Assembly: GCA_025765615.1 (NCBI GenBank)
Contig: JAIVFJ010000103.1
Coordinates: 124,001-188,000, forward strand
Length of the DNA: 64,000 bases
Direction: 5' to 3'
Origin: Zopfochytrium polystomum
Lineage: Eukaryota; Chytridiomycota; Chytridiomycetes; Chytridiales; Chytridiaceae
Shown: in pieces, positions 11,015 to 18,010 of the stretch
Layout of the letters: each line of letters begins with the position of its first letter
Numbering within the stretch: the stretch's first letter is position 1
Notes under the pieces: generated by a model
What the model was told of the DNA's origin: nothing
The model's database searches: none
Seen by the model: the letters and a program-made list of their open reading frames with translations, nothing else
Position numbers and translations under genes: made by a program

Positions 11015-12080
11015 CCTGACAACCTGTCATACGCTGACAGACCGAGCTGAATTCATAACATTTGAGATGTCTTGTAATGAACAGCAACAATTCTTGGCAG
11101 AGTGATGAAATCCTACCCAGGACTGGAGGGACTTGGAGTGTGGAGAGGAAGAGAGAGAGAGAGAGAGCAGTGATGATGGAAAAGGGAGAGGAGTGAGAGG
11201 GTGGAGAGAGGAGAGAGGAGTGAGTGGACAGAGAGGGAAGCGAGAGCAAATGGAGGAAGAGAGATTGGCTTGTTTTGCACTGGATTCTGTCAAAGCAGCA
11301 AGGAGGGGGTTGGATTCCTTTTGTTTGATCTCTGTGAGAGGTTGCTGCTTTTATACTCCTGCAGGTTGGAGCCCTCAGAAAACAGAGGGAGGAGTGGGCT
11401 GCACAGAGCAGGCCACAGAAATGAGGTAAAACAGGCTGAGCACCAACCCCCAGCCTGGGCTAACTACCCACTCAGGGCTGAGTACCACCTTGGGCTGAGT
11501 ACTTTGTCTGGGCTGAGTACCACCAAGAACCAATTTACAGCTTGTTTGAGAAACAGTTGCTTGTAAATTGGTTTGGTTGTTTCCAAATCAGGAAGCTTGT
11601 TTGGGAAACAAGCTGCTTTTCCTTGTTTTTAGAAATCCAATGATTGGTGCAATCTCTGGTGAGCTCAGTTTTTATCTCACTTTTAGAAATGCAGTGATTG
11701 GTGCAGCCCCTGATTCCTGAATGCCTGCTGAATTGCTCAGATTGCAGAGCACAACAGGGAAGCTGGAATTCCAGATCAAAGAGCGGAATTCCAAAGCAGA
11801 GAGCGGAATTCTGGATCAGGGAGTGGAATTCCGATGCAGAGAGCGGAATTCCAGAGCATGGGGCAGTGGTACACTGCTTCTGCATGCTTGCTGTGCTGTG
11901 TTACATGTGCAGAGTGCGTAGTTTGAGTGTTTTTGTGCATATTGCATTGTTACCACCAGTAGGATGAACAAAGCTAGAACAACAGCCGCCTTTGCCTATC
12001 TCTTTTTATTGAGAACAGATTAGCCCTTCTGAACGCCCCATTCAAGTATTGAATCTATTGGGGCCTTCAAACACCCCATC
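11015..12080. other. Repeat-rich spacer with two tandem arrays
   Basis: No gene is seen. It contains GA-rich DNA (11,140-11,260), a degenerate array of GGGCTGAGTACCA-like units (about 11,420-11,525) and the 20-bp array listed separately. It ends at the target site of the full-length gypsy element. Confidence 0.6.
11765..11864. repeat. Five 20-bp tandem repeats with GGAATTC core
   Basis: Five consecutive 20-bp units each start GGAATTC and end near AGAGC or GGAGT. Register is kept exactly at 11,765, 11,785, 11,805, 11,825 and 11,845. The units differ at several positions. Frames across it on both strands encode a repeat peptide, which I regard as incidental. Confidence 0.9.
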
Positions 12081-12109
12081 TGTTATGAATCACCCTCTGG
12101 AAACCTCTG

Positions 12110-12162
12110 GAACCTTCTAGAACATTCCTTCATGGAACCTTGTGGAACCTTCTGGAACCTTC
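12110..12162 (+). promoter_or_regulatory. Heat-shock-element arrays in the LTR promoter
   Basis: 12,110-12,127 reads GAAccTTCtaGAAcaTTC, four perfect alternating nGAAn units at 5-bp spacing. 12,135-12,162 holds six more units in register (GAA, TTG, GAA, TTC, GAA, TTC), only one imperfect. A third group, TTCtgGAActTTC, lies at 12,228-12,240. Trimeric heat-shock factor binds such alternating inverted GAA units. That HSF drives this LTR is an inference. The 3' LTR and the 56,202 solo LTR retain the same arrays. Confidence 0.75.
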
Positions 12163-12272
12163 TTTGCTTTCCTGACTTGTCTTGTTGTCATTGGTATCAT
12201 TGGTATCATTGCATTACTAATTGCTCTTTCTGGAACTTTCTTGGAGTCTTGACAAGGAACACTCTCAAAAGG

Positions 12273-12280
12273 TATAAAAG
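12273..12280 (+). promoter_or_regulatory. LTR TATA box
   Basis: TATAAAAG lies 28-35 bp upstream of the self-complementary segment at 12,308, which is the correct spacing for a TATA-directed start there. It is conserved in the related LTRs. Confidence 0.8.
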
Positions 12281-12390
12281 GGGGATGGGGGACCTGTCCC
12301 ATCCCTCAAGTGAATTATTGTTTCCAATACAATCATCACTCCTCTCAGTTCCTTGTCTGCCTTGTCCTGTCCTGCCCTGTTCCTGACATC

Positions 12391-12401
12391 ATAATTCACT
12401 T
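12391..12401 (+). promoter_or_regulatory. Self-priming primer binding site
   Basis: ATAATTCACTT starts 2 nt after the 5' LTR. It is the exact reverse complement of AAGTGAATTAT at 12,308-12,318, where transcription is predicted to begin. No tRNA 3'-end match (TGG...) is present. In Tf1-type elements the first 11 nt of the mRNA fold back to this site, are cleaved and prime minus-strand synthesis; the length of 11 matches that mechanism. Confidence 0.8.
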
Positions 12402-12428
12402 CACCCTCTCCTACTACTCTCTGCCATC

Positions 12429-13352
12429 ATGTCTGACCCAAACAACACCTTCCCTGATGCAACTGCCTTCCAAGCCTTGATGGACCAATTACAAGCCCTT
12501 TCAAGACAGACACACCAACTTCAAGAACAAGTCCTTCACCAGCAGCACCAGCTTCAACAACAACTTCACCAACAAGAACATCAAGCTCTTCCCCTGCCCC
12601 AAGCCAACCAAGCAAGAGAGCCCAAGGTTCCCAGCCCTGACAAGTTCACTGGGCTGGCCAAAGACCTTAGGAACTTTATGGCCACTGTGGAGAATGTCAT
12701 CCTTCTCCAACCTTCAAGATTTCCCAGTGAGCAAGTCAAGGTTCTTTTCACAAGCACCCTCCTGTCTGGTCAAGCTCAATCATGGTACAGATCTCTCCCA
12801 AGCACACCCAACACCCTGCAAGAGCTCTGGGAGGGGCTGGAAGCTACCTTTGGTGACCCCTACGCATCTTGGACAGCAAGATCCAAGCTCAAGCATATCA
12901 AGCAAGGAAAGCAATCTTGTGTGGCCTACACCAACCAATTCAAGCAACTAGCCAGAGACTCTGGATACAATGATGCAGCTCTGATGGAGCTGTACCATGA
13001 TGGTCTCCATGAGTCTATCCAAGACATGCTCTCCCAGTCTCTGCACATCCCTGAGACCTTGGAAGAGTACATTCTCCTTGCCATCAAGATTGACAACAGA
13101 CTCTACTCCAAGAGGCTGAAGCAAAGACAAGTAGGAACTACATCAAGACCTACCCCAGTCCCTCAAGCTCTTACAGTTCCTGAACCCATGCAAGTGGATG
13201 CAGTTGAGACACTTCCTAAGGGTCCTCTGAGCCAAGAGGAGAAAACAAGGAGGGCCCAGCAGGGACTGTGTTTCTACTGTGGCTCCAAGGAGCATGCTGT
13301 CAAGGACTGCCCAAGGAAGAAGCACCCAAACTCCCAGGTCCAGGCTCACTGA
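12429..13352 (+). CDS. Gag polyprotein of the gypsy element
   Basis: This encodes 307 residues, starting at the first ATG downstream of the primer site. The N terminus is a Gln/His-rich coiled-coil region (residues about 20-60). A retrotransposon Gag domain follows (FTGLAKDLRNFMATVENVIL, AQSWYRSLP, LWEGLEATFGDPYASW, YTNQFKQLARDSGYND, LYHDGLHESIQDML). Near the C terminus is a CCHC zinc knuckle, CFYCGSKEHAVKDC (CX2CX4HX4C), for RNA binding. Gag forms the virus-like particle. The last 8 codons overlap pol in the -1 frame, with a slippery site at 13,325. Confidence 0.95.
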   Translation: MSDPNNTFPDATAFQALMDQLQALSRQTHQLQEQVLHQQHQLQQQLHQQEHQALPLPQANQAREPKVPSPDKFTGLAKDLRNFMATVENVILLQPSRFPSEQVKVLFTSTLLSGQAQSWYRSLPSTPNTLQELWEGLEATFGDPYASWTARSKLKHIKQGKQSCVAYTNQFKQLARDSGYNDAALMELYHDGLHESIQDMLSQSLHIPETLEEYILLAIKIDNRLYSKRLKQRQVGTTSRPTPVPQALTVPEPMQVDAVETLPKGPLSQEEKTRRAQQGLCFYCGSKEHAVKDCPRKKHPNSQVQAH

Positions 13353-13388
13353 GGGGCAATTCCCTGGACCCTCCTCCAAGCTGCCCCT
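13325..13388 (+). promoter_or_regulatory. -1 ribosomal frameshift site with H-type pseudoknot
   Basis: The heptamer C CCA AAC at 13,325-13,331 is in the gag zero frame and fits X XXY YYZ. After a 5-nt spacer, stem 1 pairs GGTCCAGG (13,337-13,344) with CCTGGACC (13,363-13,370), 8 bp. Stem 2 pairs loop bases AGGGGCA (13,352-13,358) with TGCCCCT (13,382-13,388), 7 bp, making an H-type pseudoknot. A -1 slip moves ribosomes into the pol frame, which is open here and continues LPGPGSLRGN. Confidence 0.85.
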
Positions 13389-16300
13389 GTTTCATCACCA
13401 CCACCAGCACCACAAACACCTCAGATTCCAAGCCCCACCAACTCACCATGGATGTCAAGATTCAACTCTCACCCAAGTCAACCATCACAACCAAGGCCCT
13501 TATCGACTCTGGATCATCCTGCAACATCATTGATGCCACCCTTGCCAAGTCTTGTGCCATTCCCACCATCAAGAAATCCACACCCCTCAAGGTCCACTTT
13601 GCCAATCATGCTCTGTTCAAGGAAATCAGCCATGAAACCAAGCTAAACCTCCACATCCAAGACTTTCCACCATCCATGGTCAACCTGGAAGTATTGGATC
13701 TTGGCTCACCCACATTCTCTGTCATCCTGGGATTACCATGGCTGCAAGCCCAGAACCCTGACATTGATTGGGTCACTGGTCAAGTCCACCCTCCACCAAT
13801 TGGAACAGTCACCCAAAACTCAAGTCAAGCCCCCAAGTCTCATGCTCTCAAGCCCTTGATTCAAGATTCACAGCAAGCCAAGACTCAAGTTCCACAGTTC
13901 ACAGTTCACAGTCAAGATTCAAGTAGAGCTCATAGAGCTCACAGTCATGGCCAAGACTCTAGTTCACAGAACCCACAGTCAAGGATTCAAGTACCACAGT
14001 TCACAGTCCACATTCAAGATTCAAGTTCCACAGCTCACAGTCTTTGCCAAGAACAGAACTCTCAGTCAAAGATTCAAGAATCACAGTTCCCAGTCAAGAA
14101 TTCATGCACCACTGCTGAAGAGCACAGGAACTTGGACCCATCAGACCTTTTGCTGGCATCCAAGCTACCAAAAGAATATCTCCCTTATGCTGATGTGTTT
14201 TCCAAGACCAAGGCAGACCTGCTACCAGCTCAGAGGCCTTATGACTGTGAAATCCCACTCAAGGATGAAACTTGCAGCCCACCTTTCAAGCCACTGTACC
14301 ACCTCTCTCCACCAGAAGCCAAGGCCCTCCAAGAATACATTGAAGAAATGCTGAGCAAGGGATTCATCCAACCTTCCAAGTCACCAGCTGGAGCTCCCAT
14401 CTTTTTTGTCAAGAAGAAGGATGGGGGGCTGAGACCCTGCGTGGACTACAGAGATCTCAATGAGATGACAGTCAAGAACCGCTATCCACTGCCTCTCATC
14501 TCTGAATTACTGGACAAACTGAGCCATGCAAGGATATTTTCCAAGATTGACCTCAGAGGTGCCTACAATTTGGTCAGAATTAAGCCCCAGGATCAATGGA
14601 AGACTGCCTTCAGATGCAAATACGGTCACTTTGAGTACTTGGTTATGCCCTTTGGACTTACCAATGCTCCAGCTATTTTCCAAGGCATGATGAATGACAT
14701 CTTCAGGGATATTCTGGACCTTTTTGTCATTGTCTACCTGGATGATATCCTGGTATTTTCATCTGACACTGCAAGCCATATGGGACATGTCAAGACTGTC
14801 TTGGAGAGACTCAGACAGCATCACCTCTATGCAAAGCTGGAGAAGTGTGAATTCCACAAGACCTCCATTGAGTTTTTGGGGTTCATTGTGTCTGACAAAG
14901 GGATCTCCATGGCACCAGACAAGATCCAAACTATTCTTGAATGGAAGGCTCCAAATTCCATCAAGGATGTTCAAAGCTTCCTTGGATTTTGCAACTTCTA
15001 CAGAACCTTCATTGCCAACTATTCTGCCATAGCCAAGCCTCTCACTGATCTCACCAAGAAGACCACCAAGTTTGAATGGACCCCAGCAGCAGAGCAAGCC
15101 TGGCTAGCTCTTAAGACAGCAACCACAAGTGCACCACTCCTTAAGCATGTGGATCCCTTGCTTCCCTTCACCTTGGAAACTGATGCCTCAGACTATGCCC
15201 TTGGCGCTGTTCTGTCCCAGCCAAGCTCTCAGGACCCCTCTGCTCCTCTGCATCCAGTGGCATATTACTCCAGGAAGCTGAACAGTGCTGAGTGTAACTA
15301 CACAGTCCATGACAAGGAGTTGCTTGCAATTGTGGAAGCATTCAAATTCTGGAGACACTACTTGGCTGGTTCTAAAAACATCTCTGTCTATTCTGATCAC
15401 AAGAACCTCACCTTCTTCAGGGCAAGGAGGTTGCTCAAGCAGAGGCATGCCAGGTGGGCTGAACTGCTCTCTGAGTATGACTTTAAGCTGTGCTATTCTC
15501 CTGGCCACCTTAACACTGTGGCTGATGCCCTGTCAAGAAGAACAGACCTTGCACCTGAAGGGGGAGATGGTTTCACCCCACCATCCAAGACACACCTTTC
15601 ATTGCTTCCTGACAGTGTGTGGGCCCATGCTATTTCCAAGGACCCCAAGCCTCACAAGATTCAAATCAGCCAAGAAGAGGAAAAACTTGAGATACTCAAG
15701 ACAAGGCATGATGCAGCAACAGCTGGACACCCAGGAGAGCACAAGACATATGAGCTTGTTTCCAGAGACTTCTACTGGCCAGGCATGAGGAAGTACATCA
15801 AGAACTATGTCAGCAGCTGTGAAACCTGTCAAAGAAACAAATCCAGCAGACACAAGCCCTATGGACTTCTGGAGCCCCTCCCAATTGCCATCAGCCCTTG
15901 GTCATCAATATCCATGGACTTCATTGTGAAACTGCCCCCATCCCATGGATTTGACTCTATCCTTGTTGTCATCTGCAGAAGGACAAAGTTGGCCCATTTC
16001 ATCCCCTGCACTGAGAATATAGATGCACAAGGAACAGCAGACCTGTTTTTGCAGCACATATTCAGGCTCCATGGGCTGCCTCAGTCAATCGTCAGTGACA
16101 GAGGACCACAGTTCAGATCTCAATTTTGGAAAGCACTCACAGCAGCCCTTGGAATCAAGTCTCAACTGTCAACTGCTTATCACCCTCAGACTGATGGACA
16201 AACAGAAAGAACAAACCAGACTCTGGAGCAGTATTTGAGGTGCTATGTCAGCTATCAACAGGATGATTGGCCCACCCTCCTTCCACTGGCAGAATTTGCT

Positions 16301-16987
16301 CTCAACAATTCTCTCCACTCAAGCACCCAGCTATCTCCTTTCTTTGCAACCTATGGCTTCAATCCAAGAGGAGATCTTCTGGGACAAGAGACCCTATCCA
16401 ATGTCCAAGCTCCTGCTGCGGCTTCACACTTACATAAGCTCAAGATCATCAGCACCTTCCTGGACTCCACCCTGAAGCAAGCCCAAGAAGATGCCTCAAG
16501 ATTTGCCAACACTCACAGAATGGACCATGACCTTGCTGTGGGTCAGCAAGTTTGGCTTCTGAGGAAGAACTTGCAGACCAAAAGACCAGGTCCCAAGCTA
16601 GACAACCTCAAGTTGGGTCCTTTCAAGATCTTGGAGCAAATCAATCCAGTCACCTTCAAGCTGGATCTCCCTGCATCCATGAAGATCCACCCAGTTTTCC
16701 ATGTCAGCCTTTTAGAGAAGTTTGTGGCCAATTCCATTCCAGGCAGAGTTGTTCCTCCTCCTCCTCCAGTTGAGGTAGAAGGTGAAGAGAAATTTGAGGT
16801 TGAACAAATCTTGGATGCCAAGTGGTTTGGAAGAACACTCAAGTTCCTTGTTAAGTGGAAAGGTTACTCAGATGCTGACAACACCTGGGAGCCTGAGTCA
16901 AACCTCACTCACTGCCAAGACCTTCTGCTCAAGTTCAAGACCAGGTACCCCACCAAGTTGCAGAAGAGGCCTAAAAGGGGGAGATGA
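13331..16987 (+). CDS. Pol: protease, RT, RNase H, integrase, chromodomain
   Basis: This frame is expressed as a Gag-Pol fusion by -1 frameshifting. About 1,218 residues follow the slip site; the frame is also open back to 13,268. Residue numbers below count from the slip. The aspartic protease has ALIDSGSSCNIID at about 57. A repetitive Gln/Ser linker follows (about 165-260). Reverse transcriptase has KIDLRGAYNLVRIK at about 405 and the catalytic YLDDILVFS at about 467. RNase H has LETDASDYALGAVLSQ at about 615 and SDHKNL at about 688. Integrase has an HHCC finger at about 790-830 (HPGEHKTY...CETC) and the D,D,E residues in MDFIVKLPP, SDRGPQF and DGQTERTNQ (about 862, 922, 957). A C-terminal chromodomain (EVEQILDAKW, LKFLVKWKGY, NTWEP) probably directs integration to marked chromatin. 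The stop codon directly abuts the 3' LTR. Confidence 0.96.
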   Translation, partial: LPGPGSLRGNSLDPPPSCPCFITTTSTTNTSDSKPHQLTMDVKIQLSPKSTITTKALIDSGSSCNIIDATLAKSCAIPTIKKSTPLKVHFANHALFKEISHETKLNLHIQDFPPSMVNLEVLDLGSPTFSVILGLPWLQAQNPDIDWVTGQVHPPPIGTVTQNSSQAPKSHALKPLIQDSQQAKTQVPQFTVHSQDSSRAHRAHSHGQDSSSQNPQSRIQVPQFTVHIQDSSSTAHSLCQEQNSQSKIQESQFPVKNSCTTAEEHRNLDPSDLLLASKLPKEYLPYADVFSKTKADLLPAQRPYDCEIPLKDETCSPPFKPLYHLSPPEAKALQEYIEEMLSKGFIQPSKSPAGAPIFFVKKKDGGLRPCVDYRDLNEMTVKNRYPLPLISELLDKLSHARIFSKIDLRGAYNLVRIKPQDQWKTAFRCKYGHFEYLVMPFGLTNAPAIFQGMMNDIFRDILDLFVIVYLDDILVFSSDTASHMGHVKTVLERLRQHHLYAKLEKCEFHKTSIEFLGFIVSDKGISMAPDKIQTILEWKAPNSIKDVQSFLGFCNFYRTFIANYSAIAKPLTDLTKKTTKFEWTPAAEQAWLALKTATTSAPLLKHVDPLLPFTLETDASDYALGAVLSQPSSQDPSAPLHPVAYYSRKLNSAECNYTVHDKELLAIVEAFKFWRHYLAGSKNISVYSDHKNLTFFRARRLLKQRHARWAELLSEYDFKLCYSPGHLNTVADALSRRTDLAPEGGDGFTPPSKTHLSLLPDSVWAHAISKDPKPHKIQISQEEEKLEILKTRHDAATAGHPGEHKTYELVSRDFYWPGMRKYIKNYVSSCETCQRNKSSRHKPYGLLEPLPIAISPWSSISMDFIVKLPPSHGFDSILVVICRRTKLAHFIPCTENIDAQGTADLFLQHIFRLHGLPQSIVSDRGPQFRSQFWKALTAALGIKSQLSTAYHPQTDGQTERTNQTLEQYLRCYVSYQQDDWPTLLPLAEFALNNSLHSSTQLSPFFATYGFNPRGDLLGQETLSNVQAPAAASHLHKLKIISTFLDSTLKQAQEDASRFANTHRMDHDLAVGQQVWLLRKNLQTKRPGPKLDNLKLGPFKILEQINPVTFKLDLPASMKIHPVFHVSLLEKFVANSIPGRVVPPPPPVEVEGEEKFEVEQILDAKWFGRTLKFLVKWKGYSDADNTWEPESNLTHCQDLLLKFKTRYPTKLQKRPKRGR
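16973..16984 (+). promoter_or_regulatory. Polypurine tract
   Basis: AAAAGGGGGAGA lies 3 bp before the 3' LTR and would prime plus-strand DNA synthesis. It overlaps the last codons of pol. Confidence 0.9.
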
Positions 16988-17295
16988 TGTTATGAATCAC
17001 CCTCTGGAAACCTCTGGAACCTTCTAGAACATTCCTTCATGGAACCTTGTGGAACCTTCTGGAACCTTCTTTGCTTTCCTGACTTGTCTTGTTGTCATTG
17101 GTATCATTGGTATCATTGCATTACTAATTGCTCTTTCTGGAACTTTCTTGGAGTCTTGACAAGGAACACTCTCAAAAGGTATAAAAGGGGGATGGGGGAC
17201 CTGTCCCATCCCTCAAGTGAATTATTGTTTCCAATACAATCATCACTCCTCTCAGTTCCTTGTCTGCCTTGTCCTGTCCTGCCCTGTTCCTGACA
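16988..17295 (+). repeat. 3' LTR
   Basis: Identical by eye to the 5' LTR over 308 bp. It is followed by the target duplication CCATC at 17,296-17,300. Confidence 0.97.
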
Positions 17296-17300
17296 CCATC

Positions 17301-17675
17301 CAATGTGATTGGATGGAATACTCAAAGGGATCATCAGTTACAGGCGTAGTGTACCCCAAGGGTCGAATCTCAACACAGCAAGCCAAATATCGTTAATCTT
17401 AGATTGAAGCGTTTTAGGCTGTCTGCTGCATGGGAGATCCACCAGGCTTCCAGCCTTCTTGAAATGGCATATGCTACTTTGAGCACTTGCAAGTTGCTGA
17501 TCTTTCCAAGGCTCAATTTCTTTTGCAAGTTGACCACTGTCGTTGACAAGGTGTATGAAGACTTTTGTACCACACTGTACAAACGAATTTGCCGTTCTAA
17601 GTGCTGTTTTTTTCGCTTGCATTTGTCCTTTTCGAGTTGTGCGTCTGTCTTTGTAACAGCTGCAGAGAGAGAGCC

Positions 17676-17706
<31 letters not shown>

Positions 17707-18010
17707 GCAGAAGGGGATCGGCGAGAAGACATGTCAAGCTGAAACTTGGTGGGTTTTTCGGGTCCTTCTGTCCGGGGATTGCACAGACCCGTCTGTCCGA
17801 GCGGCAAGCACCACCAACAAAAACCAAAAAAAAAAAAAAAAAAAAAAAAAAGGAACTGAAGGAATTGAAAGTAAAAAAGGTTCACACCACGTCGTCGCCC
17901 CCCCAACTCACCAACCCAGCTAACCCAGCCGGGTTGGACATTGCCCTCCTCCCCTGTCACCTCCCTGCCTCTCTCTTCCTCTCTCTCCTGTCTCCCCACC
18001 ATCGATCGCA
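17301..18010. other. Intergenic flank of the gypsy insertion
   Basis: This spacer contains a (GT)n tract at 17,678-17,702 and a run of about 24 A at 17,827-17,850. The remainder, up to the helicase, is its promoter region. No gene is seen. Confidence 0.6.

Larger units (their letters stand above)
12081..12388 (+). repeat. 5' LTR
   Basis: Starts TGTTATGAATCACC and ends GTTCCTGACA. It contains heat-shock-element-like arrays (12,110-12,127, 12,135-12,162 and 12,228-12,240), a TATA box at 12,273-12,280 and a predicted transcription start near 12,308, which would define R/U5 as 12,308-12,388. Confidence 0.97.
12081..17295 (+). mobile_element. Complete Ty3/gypsy chromovirus retrotransposon
   Basis: This is a 5,215-bp LTR retrotransposon with all expected parts. 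It has 308-bp LTRs at 12,081-12,388 and 16,988-17,295 that are identical by eye, TG...CA termini and a 5-bp target duplication CCATC on both sides (12,076-12,080 and 17,296-17,300). It also has gag, a frameshift signal, pol with protease, reverse transcriptase, RNase H, integrase and chromodomain, and a polypurine tract. Neither ORF is broken. The LTR identity implies a very recent insertion. The chromodomain, and a primer site complementary to the element's own transcript, place it with chromoviruses of the Tf1/sushi type (inference). Related LTRs lie at 10,728, 50,116, 56,202 and 63,836. Confidence 0.97.

Noticed and set aside
11765..11864. CRISPR-like array
   Set aside because: The 20-bp units are directly tandem, without unique spacers; it is a minisatellite in eukaryotic DNA.
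12117..12386. Short conserved frames inside the LTRs (e.g. MEPCGTFWNLLCFPDLSC)
   Set aside because: They recur only because the LTR DNA recurs. They overlap promoter elements and lack signs of coding selection, and the older LTR copies change them freely.
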